NCBI GenBank assembly: GCA_024449915.1
Contig: JAMZAV010000446.1
Coordinates: 248,001 to 312,000 of the forward strand
Direction: 5' to 3'
From: Sweltsa coloradensis
Lineage: Eukaryota > Arthropoda > Insecta > Plecoptera > Chloroperlidae
Length of the DNA: 64,000 nt
The notes below the pieces were generated by a model. It worked only from the letters and a program-made list of their open reading frames with translations, had not been told where the DNA came from and did not search any database. Positions 9,124 to 21,045 of the stretch are shown piece by piece. The position numbers and the translations under genes were made by a program. Within the stretch, counting starts at the first letter, position 1, and the number at the start of each line of letters is the position of its first letter.

Positions 9124-10074
9124 TAAATGAATAAGTGAGAATTTGCTTGAATTAATTTTGTCATGTAAAAACATGTGTGCTTAAAGCAGATTTAAAAGTG
9201 TCTTATGAGCGAATAAAAGGAAGAGCATTTCATTCACTACAAGTCCTGTAGTAAAAGCCCTTTTGTTAAACTGTTGTTCTGTTTAGTTATGGATGATGTT
9301 ATGAATTTACAGATAATTAAGTTAATAAACGTTCAATGTTCTGTAGGTTTATCTTGATCCTAGCATTAAGATTAGTGTCCTCTGTAGTTATGACAACAGA
9401 TAAAGCATAGACAGCATAGATAGATATAGTTCAAGAGTTCCATTACTCGTTGAAAGGCTGTGTTCTGGGCGAACGGGCGCGATTAACAGAGTTAATGAGT
9501 TATCAAGGGTTTATCTTTTCGGTTAAGGTTATACGGTGATAATTATGATGAATGACAGCTCTTATGTAATGGGTGCAAGGGGTGTTTAAATGTATTTTGT
9601 AGGATTGCCTAATTGTTTGGGATTGTCGGTGGAAATGAATTATTTCCGTGCTCAAAAGTTTGTAGCAAATGTTTAGCTAGACCAAAACAATGTGCAATTC
9701 CTAATTTTTTCGTATTGTTTATTTGTTTGTGCGTTTTTAATTTAATTTTTGTGATGACTTGTTAATACCCTTGTTTGATGTTTTCTCTTTGTCAATTATC
9801 CGTAAGACGTGATTTTGTATGGTTACTATGGTATCTGTCAGTTTGTTTTTGTCAAGAGTGGTAGTTCGTTTTTGTGTTCACGTTATTATAATATCGTTTT
9901 TCCGTAAACAATTTGTCAAAATCTTTTTTATGTTTTTATTTCTTCTATTTTTTTGCGAGTGTTTGTGATTGTTTTAACAACTATTAAAGTATTCTATTAA
10001 AAGAGCTTATTGGCCCTAAACAATATTTAAACGTCAATTAAAAAAAACTGAAAAACCAAGGTCACTGTACCTAC
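9124..10074. other. Intergenic, nothing recognised
   Basis: T-rich sequence with no usable open frame, repeat or RNA signal that I can identify. Confidence 0.5.
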
Positions 10075-10348
10075 TAGCCAGGGGAATAAGCGGCAAATTT
10101 TACTTTTAGTTCAGTACCTAAAACCGTATCCTTACAAATATGTATGAAAGTATTTCGTCATAAATCGCCCTGAAACTTCGTAAAAAAATATTGAAAATAA
10201 AAATTCAGATTTCACTGGAAGGACATTTATTGAGGCCCAAAATTTGTGGCTGCTCCAAAAATTGATCGTTATACTTATACCTACCACACTGCAAAGTTTG
10301 TTGCCTGTGTAATGGTTTGCCTAATTTTTCCGCTTATTCCCCTGACTA
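10075..10348. mobile_element. MITE with 19-bp terminal inverted repeats
   Basis: TAGCCAGGGGAATAAGCGG at the left is matched by the reverse complement of the right end (one difference in 19). With TA as the outermost dinucleotide on both sides, the element is about 274 bp. Size, inverted ends and possible TA duplication suggest a Tc1/mariner-type MITE; the superfamily is inferred. Confidence 0.8.
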
Positions 10349-10985
10349 TACATGCAACAATTCAGTTGAAGCTTCCTTACCCATCATTAGGTCGGCATCA
10401 ACCTGATGATGGGTGAGAAAGTCTCACACAAATTCTTTTATGTAAATATTGGCCTTCGTTAAAAGTGTTTTAAATTTACATTTGAACTATTTGATTGTTT
10501 TCCATCTGACTGTATTGAGGGTTATGTTGATTTGAAGTTGAACTACATGTGCTGGTAAGGTATTATTTTATGGTTTATATGTATGTGGATTCAATGTATG
10601 TGGGTGTAACAAACGAGTACTATTCTATGCACATGTGAACCATGGATGCAAAGATATAAAACCAAGGCTTGGTGCTACAATCACTTATAGGACTTGGTTT
10701 TTTAAAAATGATTTTCTACATCGCAAACTATCGACACAAACTGCATATAAATCTATGATTATATTATTGGTTGCCCGGAAAGACAACATTAACTATTTAT
10801 TTGTGTGTTGGACTACATGGTTATAGTTGACTCATGGACGGTAAGTTGTAGATCCATGGTCGACTGAAGATTTTCACGGTTGTTAATAATCCGTTTAGTA
10901 GTAATTTATTAACATAAACGTTGTCTCAAATATATAACTACATCACACAGATATCTGAAAGCTATATAATGAACTCCTCATGGTT
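10349..10985. other. Unrecognised; short inverted match around the MITE edge
   Basis: Contains CCCATCATTAGGT and ACCTGATGATGGG facing each other (10380-10412), a small hairpin. No coding signal beyond short chance frames. Confidence 0.4.
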
Positions 10986-11412
10986 TGTGTGTCTGGTTGG
11001 TCTTGTGTTTAGCGTCTCTGCTTCCAATGTAGAAGGTCCAGGGTTTGATTCCCGTTCAAGTCATAAGTTTTCAAACTTCTCATTTGGACTTGAGTCCATC
11101 ATTTCTTGTCTTAGGAATTTATAAAACGGTAATATGGAACCGTCCTAACAACGAGGCTCATAATAAATTTAAAGTTGTTCTGAATCGGTCTTGTTGATTC
11201 TGGCGTTGATCCGCGGGTGTTCGCACTGTCCATACCACTGATTGCTATATTTTCTATAAACAAAATATCGATCTTTGGTTTTTTATCGCTCACTCGTCAA
11301 TTACGTTGGGGCCTACATGGATGGCTTGGTAACTTAGGTTTACTGTGCCCCACTGAAAATCAATTATATGACTGAGTGGGTAGACTCTAAATACGAATTT
11401 ATTTATGTTTTT
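10986..11412 (+). repeat. tRNA-derived SINE, family A copy 1
   Basis: The head contains an A-box-like TGGTCTTGTGTTTAG and a B-box GGGTTTGATTCCC with an anticodon-arm-like TCTGCTTCCAATGTAGA. The acceptor ends do not pair, so it is not a tRNA gene. The body includes CTTGTTGATTCTGGCGTTGA, and the 3' end holds the stem-loop around ACTGAAAATCA...TGACTGAGTGGGTAGACTCT before an ATTTATTTAT tail. Other copies: 37201, 42222, 42425; minus-strand or tail pieces at 14985, 32070, 32980, 45586, 49597 and 51770. Confidence 0.75.
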
Positions 11413-12360
11413 CATTTATGTTTACTCCTATGTATTATGTATGCAGTCTCCTCAACTCGGCATTCTGCCACCAGCCTAGGCTTCTAGGACGTCTATCTTG
11501 TCTCTCTACGCGATCTCATTGTTATCGATACAGTTGTGTTACTCAACTCAGAACCAACTCCGGTACACAAAACATCATCCGGTCCGCAGTCTTGACAATA
11601 GTCGGGCACTCGGGTCCGCAGTCTGGACAACAGTCGGGCAATCCGTGTCAGCGACGGACAACAATACAAGCTACTTGCGACGCTAAGGCAAACTTCCTTC
11701 AAAGTACTTAACGTTCTGTTACCTAATTAGAATCCGACACTGATGTCTGGAAAGTTTTGTGTAATTTCTTCGTTTACAGTTCTCGTTTTGGATTGTAATT
11801 AAAGACAGTGACATGGTTGGAATGGAGGTAGACAATCATTTCAAGATGTTAGTGTTGTGTTTGGGTATTGTGTATAGTGCAACATGGGCGTCATGCGGGA
11901 GTTGTATTGTCCCAAATAGTTGTTTGTTTTTCTCTAAAAATTCGAAATAAGAATAAATCATTGTTTTTCATATCTATAAAGTCAGAAATTACGTTAAATG
12001 CTAAATAACTTCGAAATGTGATTATCAAAGAAAATTATGTTGATTTTGCACCATTTGGAATGTGCTTTTACAACTGATGATTTATATGAAATTACAATAA
12101 TAGTCGTTAAAAGGTCCGTATCACGGTAAATGTGTTTGTATCTGCTGTAATATACAACTCGCAGTCAATTTCTAAAGAGGAAATAAATATGCAAAAACAT
12201 ATTTCTAGAGATTTTTTTAAATTGATACTTATTTATTTTCAATTACGAGGAATGTATGGACGAAAATCAAAACATCAAAAGAACATTGAAATTAAAAAAT
12301 CTATGCACTACACTAATAAAACTAGTTTCCAACAACTCTGAACTATTAGTTATGAGGATT
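11413..12360. other. Unrecognised; small direct repeat at about 11578-11645
   Basis: Two adjacent 32-35 bp units share GGTCCGCAGTCT and ACARTCGGGCA. The rest shows no domain or repeat. Confidence 0.4.
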
Positions 12361-12377
12361 GGTGGAGGTGCCGGGTC
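12361..12377 (+). repeat. Dispersed 17-bp motif, copy 1
   Basis: Exact GGTGGAGGTGCCGGGTC. It faces copy 2 at 12694, and together they bracket 349 bp like terminal inverted repeats, but most other copies have no such partner. Confidence 0.6.
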
Positions 12378-12693
12378 AGAGTCTATATGGTATTCACTGC
12401 TTGCGTGGGTGTAAATATATTATTTAGTTTGTCTGGTTTTATCCTTGAAACCATCCTTAAGAGTAACGGATGATTTTTAGTAAGAGCTTCCGTATGTGTC
12501 ACTATTCACTTAGTCTAGTATGTATGTGTGTGTCAACGTCTAACGATAAAAACCGAACACGACCGACGATTTACATGCGGTTTTTGTTGTTAAGATTTCC
12601 CTTCAACAAGATGGTTAAGAATTTTTTCGGTGACTCAGGGAGTTCGGTTACTTCGCTATTCGCTATATTCACCCAAGGGAAGTATACCTTTAA

Positions 12694-12709
12694 ACCCGGC
12701 ACCTCCACC
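12694..12709 (-). repeat. Dispersed 17-bp motif, copy 2 (16/17)
   Basis: Reverse complement reads GGTGGAGGTGCCGGGT followed by T instead of C. Inverted relative to copy 1. Confidence 0.6.
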
Positions 12710-13665
12710 AAATATTATTAAACAAAAAAGTATTTAAGTTTACAACAAAAGAACTAAACAATAGTGTTTCTACTATTTTTTAACTGACTTTGGTGAACTA
12801 GGCGATTGCTGGAATTAAGCAGCATTGTGTACGAATAGACGAAGTTCGAAATCTTAATAAAAAAATAAATTAAAAAATGAAAGCCAAAAATGTACGTTCG
12901 TACTTTTCGTCTACATTTATTTATCGATCAAGATAAAATATTTTTTGCATACTCAGAAATATGATTCCAATCCTCGTACACACATAGCCTGTTTATCATA
13001 TTATTTTTGCCCCGTTTGGCCGCAAGCAATTTTTATATCCACCAAAAATTGCAATTTTGTCTAGACTTTGAGGGCTTTTACGAAAAAAGTCTGTGGCAAA
13101 TTAAATGGAAAAAAAGGTTATGCATGAGTAATATTTATGTAGTGTATAAGTGAAAACAGAACAAGTAAATGTTGATTTTCCTGTGATTTAAAAAGAACGC
13201 AAGTACTGCACTCTAGACGCTGAGCTTCAACACGCATTGAACCTTCAAAAATCTCTCTTTTGTTTATTAATAAGGCGCCGGTTCGATTCAACTTGCGCCT
13301 CAACCTCATAGACTTCCTCCCTAAATATAGATGGTGGCATTAAACCAGAACGTCATAATCTTTCAAGCGATGATAGAACGATGACAACACCCGTGGGAAA
13401 TCCTTTTTGTTTCCATCCTGTAAAGATATTTACGATCAATATCTCGGAATGTAACGTGGGTGGGTGGGTGGATATTGTCATAGTCTCAAATATAAACTTG
13501 GAACTGTATAAATATTTTGTCGTGCTCGTACGAAACATGTCCAATCGATGACAATATCTCGAAATACAACGTCATACCGCAAAACAGACACAATTCGTTC
13601 TATATTCTGATGTTCATCTTTTACGAATTGTTTCTTTAGAACCAGCTACGATAATCCTTTTAGAA
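12710..13665. other. Unrecognised
   Basis: AT-rich; contains a GTGGGTGGGTGG run near 13460 and no supported gene. Confidence 0.4.
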
Positions 13666-14297
13666 CAGGGGTCGGTAATCTTGGGTGTAAGGAGCCAATT
13701 TTATAGAAAGTTATGTGTTGAGTACTACTCGGAAAAATAGTAGGAGAGTTGAAAAAAATTCCAGCAAGAATATTGAAGTTTTTTTTTTAAAGTTACAAAT
13801 GTACGACAAATGCTTTAAATATATCCGCATTTATAAAAGGGAATGGCTTGTTCAATCATTGTGATTTTTGTTTTCGAATCTTTGACGCAAGTATTAAAAG
13901 ATCTGGTCTGTATGAATGATAACAATAATTTTTTTGTGGGAAGCCTGCCCAGGGTGCAATTCATGCCCCTCCTCACTAACTTAATATGTTGCGGATAGGA
14001 CAATTGTGAAGGGATGTCCGAGGACTGTTTAAGAGGACTCAATCCCTTGCATTCGCATTGACGATTGAGGAAAACCTCAGAAAAAATCTTCAGTCAGGAT
14101 TTTCGGTCTCGACGTTATTTGAACCCGGGACCTCCCGAATCAGAGTCGCACGCTTAACATCGAGCCAACAATGTCGGTTGGTCGGTATAAAGATGGTTCC
14201 ACGTTAGAGCAGATATAACTTTCATGTCATTTAAACGATCGGTTGGTAATTAATACAAATTCGGAAAAAGCCTAGGCCGCATGTTTCCCGACCCCTG
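13666..14297. mobile_element. hAT-like non-autonomous element
   Basis: The left end is CAGGGGTCGGTAATCTT and the right end in reverse complement is CAGGGGTCGGGAAACATG followed by GGCCTAGGC, a classic hAT terminus type. The flanks TTTTAGAA (left) and CTTTAGAA (right) form an 8-bp target duplication with one mismatch, the hAT length. A family-C SINE sits inside at 13936-14172. No transposase is encoded. Confidence 0.8.
13936..14172 (-). repeat. tRNA-derived SINE, family C copy 1
   Basis: On the minus strand a head GTTGGCTCGATGTTAAGCG is followed by GGAGGTCCCGGGTTCAAAT (B-box), then a body shared with 48355-48600, including ACATCCCTTCACAATTGTCC and the end CACCCTGGGCAG. Nested inside the hAT-like element, so it arrived later or was captured. 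Confidence 0.7.
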
Positions 14298-14984
14298 CTT
14301 TAGAACGTCACGTATTAAGCGATGGCCACACGTTGTTGAGCGCAGTGAAACCGGCTCCCAAATAAATGTCGTGAGCCGCGTGAAGATAGCTCCGCCGCTC
14401 GTGTGAACTGACATGACAGCAACAGTGATAACCCCTCACACGGAAGTGAGGATAGAACAATACAAGGATGAATGGAAATGCAAATGGTCTCGTCAATGTT
14501 TCTTCCCTTCAAGGTCTTTGGGATGAGCTTCACGGCCGCCTAAAAACACATCCACGTTCTGGAGAACAATGTGAGCTCCATCGCTCTTGGCTTATCTTTA
14601 TAGGATGGGCTGAAACACGTCAGAAGTGGAAACAAAAAGCTTTCCACTTACCTACACACATGATAAAAAGCTTTTGACTGAAAGAAGTTCGCACTCTTTT
14701 CTAGGAAGAAACTTTTTTCGCTACTATTTTATAATATGGATATATTCATGATTATAATAATGTCAATAAGTAATAATTGATATAATATTATACGTTGCTC
14801 CCAATTCCCGGTGGAGGCACTTTTTAATATCTGTCTATAGTACCAACAAGACAGCGTCATAGTCGCCTATATTATTTCCAGTATACTATCTCATCATTTC
14901 TTTATCGATATTGAACATTACTCTTTATCAAATCCATGTATCTCTGGAACTTTGTTCTGTTGTTATGGATAAATAATAATAATA
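14298..14984. other. Unrecognised, moderately GC-rich around 14330-14600
   Basis: Holds three overlapping short frames on both strands but no recognisable protein. Confidence 0.35.
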
Positions 14985-15100
14985 AAAATAAAAATAAATT
15001 TATTTATTTAAATTTAAAAAATCGTGTTTATTGTCCACCCTCTCAGTCATATAACTGATTTTCAGTTGACTAAGCCAACCCTGTAGGCGCATGAACATTA
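14985..15100 (-). repeat. tRNA-SINE family A, 3' fragment
   Basis: Minus-strand 3' tail: an AATAAATTTATTTATT tract next to CTCAGTCATATAACTGATTTTCAG, then CAACCCTGTAGGCGC. The 5' head is missing. Confidence 0.6.
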
Positions 15101-15328
15101 AATTTGTTGATTTATATGTCGTGTTAGAGGATGAGCGTAGCAATCGGAAGTAGAAAGAAAGCAAACTACGTGATATTTTAGTGATAAACTTCTAATAGTA
15201 GTATATACCGTATTATGGCAAGTATTAGTGTAGAGATTATGAAGGTTTGCTTAAAATGTATTTAAATTCGTAGAACCTATTTGTCCGATAGATCGCGAAC
15301 AAACTTAAAAAGAAGGTGAGCACTTTTA

Positions 15329-16102
15329 TTGGATGAGCGAAGCGAAGACTTCAATTTCACTGACCCCCAAAAAATTTAGCTCGGGTGTTTTTTTTTTGTT
15401 TGTTTGTTTTTTGTTTTTTGTTTGTTTTTCTGTCTGTTTGTTAACTCTCTACCAGGCAAACGGCATATCCGATCTTGATGAAAATTTGACAGGACCTTCG
15501 AAATCTCTGAACTTAGAGGTGTATTGTTTTTGGGTACAATCGAAGAATATTTCTCATGAATGTCGTACTTTTACGATTTTTCCCGATTTTTTTGCGATAT
15601 TTTCATGACATTTGGGCCAATTCTGACCAAACGGGTGGGGCTACAACGTTCATATTATACATGGACATTAAGGTTATGGTGATGTAGTACATTTTGAAAG
15701 AAAAAGTTGAAAAAGTTAGCCAGAATCTATAGAAATAAAGCTTTTAATATAAGTTTTTTTTATTTTTTGTGCGATATTTTCGTGCCATTTGGGCCAATTC
15801 TGACCAAACGGGTGGGGCTACAACGTTCATATTATACATGGACATTAAGGTTATGGTGATGTAGTACCTTTTGAAAGAAAAAGTTTAAATAGTTAGCCAG
15901 AATCCATAGAAATAAAGCTTTTAATATAAGTTTTTTACGGTAAATAATACCAATTGACAGGTAACAAAAGAAACTTGACAACAATCACCTACAATGCGTA
16001 GGCAGCAAAACAAAGAACTTGCAAAAGTAAAGATATCCCATGCAAACTAAAATTTTTAAAAAGCTCATCCATCAACGCGGCGGGACTTTAGCGTTTTCCT
16101 AG
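15329..16102 (+). mobile_element. Helitron2/Helentron-like element, copy 4
   Basis: A well preserved copy in sense orientation: TTGGATGAGCGAAGCGAAG at 15329, T-rich tract 15390-15440, two internal subrepeats, then GCTCATCCATCAACGC, loop, GCGTTTTCCTAG ending at 16102 and followed by T. The preceding host base is A. Paired head to head with the inverted copy at 16294, 191 bp away. Confidence 0.85.
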
Positions 16103-16293
16103 TAAAGATAATCATAATTAAGTCATCGCTTCTCTAGTTTTATTCGTTCTGCTTATCCAGTGATGTGATTTTAAATCGGCTACGTAACATATGCAGAAGT
16201 AACCCACCTTGTGTTGATCTATGTTCCTACTTTTCCATACTTTATTTATATTTAAGTTATAATTATTGTCACGATTTTTCAGTTTGTAAAATA

Positions 16294-16863
16294 CTAGGAA
16301 AACGCTAAAGTCCCGCCGCGTTGATGGATGAGCTTTTTAAAAAATTTAGTTTGCATGGGATATCTTTACTTTTGCAAGTTCTTTGTTTTGCTGCCTATGC
16401 ATTGTAGGTGATTGTTGTCTAATTTCTTTTGTTACCTGTCAATTGGTATTATTTACCGTAAAAAACTTATATTAAAAGCTTTATTTCTATGGATTCTGGC
16501 TAACTATTTAGAACTTTTTCTTTCAAAAGGTACTACATCACCATAACCTTAATGTCCATGTATTATATGAACGTTGTAGCCCCACCCTTTTGGTCAGAAT
16601 TGGCCCAAATGTCACGAAAATATCGCACTAAAAATCGAAAAAAATCGTAAAAGTACGATATTTATGAGAAATATTTCTTCGATTGTACCCAAAAACAATA
16701 CACCTCTAAGTTCAGAGATTTCGAAGGTCCTGTCAAATTTTCACCAAAAACGGATATGCCGTTTGCCGGGGAGAAAGTTAAAAAAAAAAAAAAAAAAAAA
16801 AAAACACCCGAGCTAAATTTTTTGGGGGTCAGTGAAATTAAAGTCTTCGCTTCGCTCATCCAA
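16294..16863 (-). mobile_element. Helitron2/Helentron-like element, copy 5
   Basis: CTAGGAAAACGCTAAAG at the left, CTTCGCTCATCCAA at the right. Shorter than copy 4, with one internal subrepeat instead of two and a pure A tract of about 24 bases at 16780-16804. Confidence 0.85.
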
Positions 16864-17640
16864 CAATTTTTTTTTCCACTGAGTACTTTGAGACACTAAT
16901 GATGCTAGATATTTTTTATAGAAATTTGTGAAGGTTGTTGTTAACAAGATAATACTATAAACTCTTAAACCGAAGACATTCAGAAATGCGTTTTTTTAAA
17001 AGGGGTTTTAATCTATTATATTTCCTCTCAGAACGACATTAATGTAAATGACGAGTAAATATTGAAAAGGACGTTGGGGGGAGAACGGTTAAACGAACAA
17101 ACACTCAACTTGTTTGAGCACAGACTCTAGAGAAGGCTACGTTCTACTTGGTGCCCTGAGAAGAATAATTGTGGCAATGTTGACGCTTGGCCATTTTAGT
17201 TCGGGTCAAGTTCCATTTAGTGTTGCATACGAGAAAACATATATAACTTGGTATAGACAAATTATTATATTTCAGAACATTTTTGTCAGCAGAACAACGT
17301 TCAACAGTAGCACAATATTAAGTTATGAATGTTTAAATTTAAATAACTTAATAACCAATACAATATAAATATGACTTGGTTTTAAACACGCCCTTCAGCT
17401 AATGTACAACGGAGCTTTTTAAATTGGTAGCCATATAATTTTAATAAGAGCTCAAAATATTACTTGTTTTCGAAGTTGTTTTTAATTTGTATTAAATTTT
17501 GTTGTTTTTTACGCAAATGGGTGTGTATATTTTAGCCATTTTTGTAGTACTTAACTGTTACCATTTTCTGTTGTTTGAGTTAAAAACGTACTAGTCACTT
17601 TAATAAAATCACAAGAAAAGTTGATTAATATTATATTTTC
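16864..17640. other. Unrecognised
   Basis: AT-rich. An 84-codon open frame at 17114-17368 has no recognisable feature. Confidence 0.4.
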
Positions 17641-18462
17641 TTCAGTCTAATGTGAGAATGGTGGTCACCCTAGAGCAGAGTCAGTGTCGACATTGGTACG
17701 TAGTGTTACCCACCAACTTGTGCACATGTCCCCTAGGAGTAGTAATATTATCACCACCCTGGCTACCTGGCTTAGCAGATACACTCGCCTAGTTAATATG
17801 CGCTCGGCATTATGTTATTGCCCTGGGCAGGGCTGTTTGACCCGTCATTTGCATTGGCTTCAATAGATGTGACGTCTCACACCGTCTGAACTAGCCTCTC
17901 TCACACTCAACTAGTCTCTTCAGTCTAATGTGAGAATGCTAGTCACCCTAGAGCAGAGTCAGTGTCGACATTGGTACGTAGTGTTACCCACCAACTTGTG
18001 CACTATGTCCCCTAGGAGTAGTAATATTATCACCACCCTGGCTACCTGGCTTAGCAGATACACTCGCCCAGTTAATATGCGCTCGGCATTATGTTATTGC
18101 CCTGGGCAGGCTGTTGACGCGTCATTTGCATTGGCTTCAATAGATGTGACGTCTCACACCGTCTGAACAGCCTCTCTCACACTCAACTAGTCTCTTCAGT
18201 CTAATGTGAGAATGCTAGTCACCCTAGAGCAGAGTCAGTGTCGACATTGGTACGTAGTGTTACCCACCAACTTGTGCACATGTCCCCTAGGAGTAGTAAT
18301 ATTATCACCACCCTGGCTACCTGGCTTAGCAGATACACTCGCCTAGTTAATATGCGCTCGGCATTATGTTATTGCCCTGGGCAGGGCTGTTTGACCCGTC
18401 ATTTGCATTGGCTTCAATAGATGTGACGTCTCACACCGTCTGAACTAGATTCTCTCACACTC
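17641..18462. repeat. Three-unit satellite, period 276-278 bp
   Basis: Units start at 17641, 17919 and 18195, each beginning TTCAGTCTAATGTGAG. Units are about 98% alike. Units 1 and 3 share GGGCAGGGCTGTTTGACCCG, where unit 2 has a shorter GGGCAGGCTGTTGACGCG, so 1 and 3 are closest, which suggests unequal exchange or conversion. The 60-78 codon frames inside are by-products. Confidence 0.9.
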
Positions 18463-18477
18463 GTGCACAACGAGACC

Positions 18478-18993
18478 ATCCCAATCCAGCCTATCCAAAG
18501 TCTCTTTAATAATGTTAATACAAAATAATAATAACAAATAATAATGCTTATGTTTGTCCTAAAATTTAAGCAATGGTAGTTAATAGTTAATTAATAATGA
18601 TTGTACGCTGTGCAAGGAATACAGGACACGAACCCGCGGGCTCCTTTAAAACTCTATACTTTATGGTAACTTTCACAATCGCACAAGAACAAAACTGATA
18701 AGAACACACAAGTCTGATATTGCTCAAGTGAAGTCATGAACTTTTGTATCCTGCCTCAAACAACTCAGTCGTTCTGGCATAGTGGAGAACAATTTATACT
18801 TGCTGCCACTTATGCTAGCCGACCCATTTTGATAATCGCAGCTTTTTTATGACTTTATCGTTAGCACCACGTTAGTGCTGGTTAGTACTGAAAAGGCTCA
18901 CGTTTAGTGCTGAATACCGTAATAAAAGTATAGGACTTTTTGAAAATCGGACGGCCAACTTTAAATTTTTATGATAATGTTCCCAAACATAAT
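18478..18993. repeat. Local duplication, copy 1 (uninterrupted)
   Basis: Matches 19266-20376 if the 616-bp element in the latter is removed. Shared blocks include CACAATCGCACAAG, TTTTGTATCCTGCCTCA, CAACTCAGTCGTTCT and the GTTAGTGCTGGTTAGTACTG hairpin region. Numerous single-base indels separate the copies. Confidence 0.8.
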
Positions 18994-19374
18994 GTAACTA
19001 CAAAGACAAAAAGTCAAGACCTGGTTGGGAATTTTTTTTATCATTTAGTACAATTTCCCATTGATTGATTAAAAGAAACGTAACATGATATTTAAAAGCT
19101 TAAATTATCTTGAATTGTAAAGAAAAGTAATCTTATATAAACAATCGTTAAACAATACGACAAAATAATAAGTTTGTGGTGAATTATTAGTCATACTTTT
19201 GCGTTGTTTGAATACTGTAAGAGTTCGGGATATGTATTACAATACAAAACCAATCAAGTCCAAGTCAATCCAGTCTAGATTAATCCTAATCCCGCCAATC
19301 CAAAGTCTATCCTCATAATGACAATACAAAATTATAATAAAAAATAATAATGCTTAAAAGTCAATAGAGGACAC

Positions 19375-19391
19375 GACCCGGCACCTCCACC
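19375..19391 (-). repeat. Dispersed 17-bp motif, copy 3
   Basis: Exact match on the minus strand. The duplicated sequence at 18640 lacks it, so the motif arose or was replaced after duplication. Confidence 0.6.
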
Positions 19392-19435
19392 AAAAATCCA
19401 TACTTTATGGGTAACTAGCTACACCTTATTGTAAC

Positions 19436-20051
19436 TTAAGGGGTATTTAACCGATAAACTCAAAAAAATATATTTCATTCAGGCTAACTTGAAATGAATT
19501 TAGCAATCAGCAGAAAAATTACTGGGGCCACCATGACCTCCCAAAAAATTGTCAAACTTGACATTCTTCTAGCTAGGTCCCATAGGCAAAATCTCCCATA
19601 AGAAATAACATGAGGACGATCTTTATGCCCCGTGACTTTGGAGGATTTTTAACCAAAAAAATATTGGTCATTATTGACGTACTCTACAGCCTTTTCTGTA
19701 AATCCTCTATATTTTGGCAAGTAGTTCGGTCAAAATTGCTGATTACCAGATGGGTGTGATTTTGGAATGCATATTTTTGCGTGTTGAGGGTATATTTGGG
19801 CACAGTTTCAAGACATGATGTAAAAAATGGGCATTTTAGATTGTGTACTATGATCTAGTATCTATGTTGGACCAAAAAAGAAGCAAGTTAAAGCCAATTT
19901 TAGAAATTTCCCAAAACCAACAAATTTCTAGATCAAAAAAATGGAAAAATTCGTGTTAAATCACAGTTACAAGATAATATTTTTTAAACTGTTATTTAAG
20001 TGTAGTATTGTGCTATAGAACATGTGGTAAAAAATAATTTTCTGAGTTAAT
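19436..20051 (+). mobile_element. TTAA-target MITE, copy 1
   Basis: Starts at TTAAGGGGTATTTAACC. Most of its length is collinear with the reverse complement of 29908-30556 (shared AATATGCATTCCAAAATCAC and CACGGGGCATAAAGATCGTC on the opposite strand). The right end is degenerate. Inserted within a local duplication, which independently supports its boundaries. Confidence 0.8.
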
Positions 20052-20395
20052 AGCCCATTTACACAATCGCACAAGTACAAGACTGATAAGAAACACACAC
20101 GCCTGATATTCACACAATGTGAACTCATGAAGTTTTGTATCCTGCCTCATACAACTCAGTCGTTCTTGGCATAGTCCGAGAAAAATTTATAACTTGCTTG
20201 TAGCTGACCCATTTTGAGAATCGCAGCTTTTTATGACTTTATTCGTTAGCACTACGTTAGTGCTGGTTAGTACTGAAAGGCTCATCGTTAGTGCTGATAC
20301 CGTATAAAAGATATGACTTTTTGAAAATAGGACGGCCAACTTAATTCTTATGATAATGTCTCCAAACGACAATGGAATATTTTATAATAATTTTA

Positions 20396-20535
20396 CTACA
20401 ATTCAGAAATTAAAAAAGTCCGCTCCAACTGGGATCCTGGTTGGGGCGGACTTTTTTAAAATTTATGAATCGTAGTAAATAATAACAATTACACCTACGG
20501 GGGTGTTTCCCGACTAACCAGATCGAAAAATTAAT
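20396..20535. repeat. Family-H relative with a 20-bp near-perfect hairpin
   Basis: TTAAAAAAGTCCGCTCCAAC (20411-20430) pairs with its complement ending at about 20460 across a loop of roughly 10 bases, an unusually clean and GC-rich stem. The following block (20497-20530) matches 1400-1440. The palindromic B-boxes of other copies are absent here. Confidence 0.55.
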
Positions 20536-21045
20536 ATTTTATGACTTATTCGTTAGTGCCACGTTAGTGCTGGTTGGAGAAAGGTAATTCCCCTTTTAAA
20601 CACGAGTGGTTTTGTTTCGTCTTCGCCGCCAAGCGTCTGACGCTCCTCCCCCTTGGCCCACAACCCTACGCGGGACGAGACGAGAGCGCCTTATCAAAGA
20701 TCTTTCTCGTCGCAGATCGAGGTGTTGACTGAGTTAATTAAGTTGTGCGGAGGCTGCCAACAAGTTATTCGATGTTGTCGGTACGCGTGACTGAAAGGAG
20801 TCGAGAAACAATACGTTTAGTAACTTAGCTGCAAACTTTGCTCGTAAATATAATCAAGAGTTGGGCGAGGGAAACACACTTTGTCATCAGGACGAACTCA
20901 CTCTGAGTTTACAGACGCGACGCTGCAATCACACACATCATTATAACACAATTTCATTTAAAACAGTCATGTTTTATTTACCTGTTATATCCATTTTATT
21001 AATTAATGTTATATATTTTGACTTAGAAGTGAGACCTAATTTTAT
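20536..21045. other. Unique GC-richer island, no gene recognised
   Basis: Bases 20600-20830 are distinctly GC-richer with many CpG (around CGTCTTCGCCGCCAAGCG). This could be a promoter or non-coding exon. No long open frame. Confidence 0.3.

Larger units (their letters stand above)
19266..20376. repeat. Local duplication, copy 2 (interrupted by a TTAA-type MITE)
   Basis: Paralogue of 18478-18993. It differs by the MITE at 19436-20051 and by carrying the 17-bp motif at 19375, where copy 1 has a different CCCGCGGGCTCC sequence. Confidence 0.75.

Noticed and set aside
17684..18420. Repeated 60-78 codon frames (MSTLVRSVTHQ...)
   Set aside because: They appear once per satellite unit and shift with unit indels; not coding.
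17641..18462. CRISPR array
   Set aside because: Units of about 277 bp with no short repeat/unique spacer alternation in what is clearly animal-type DNA.
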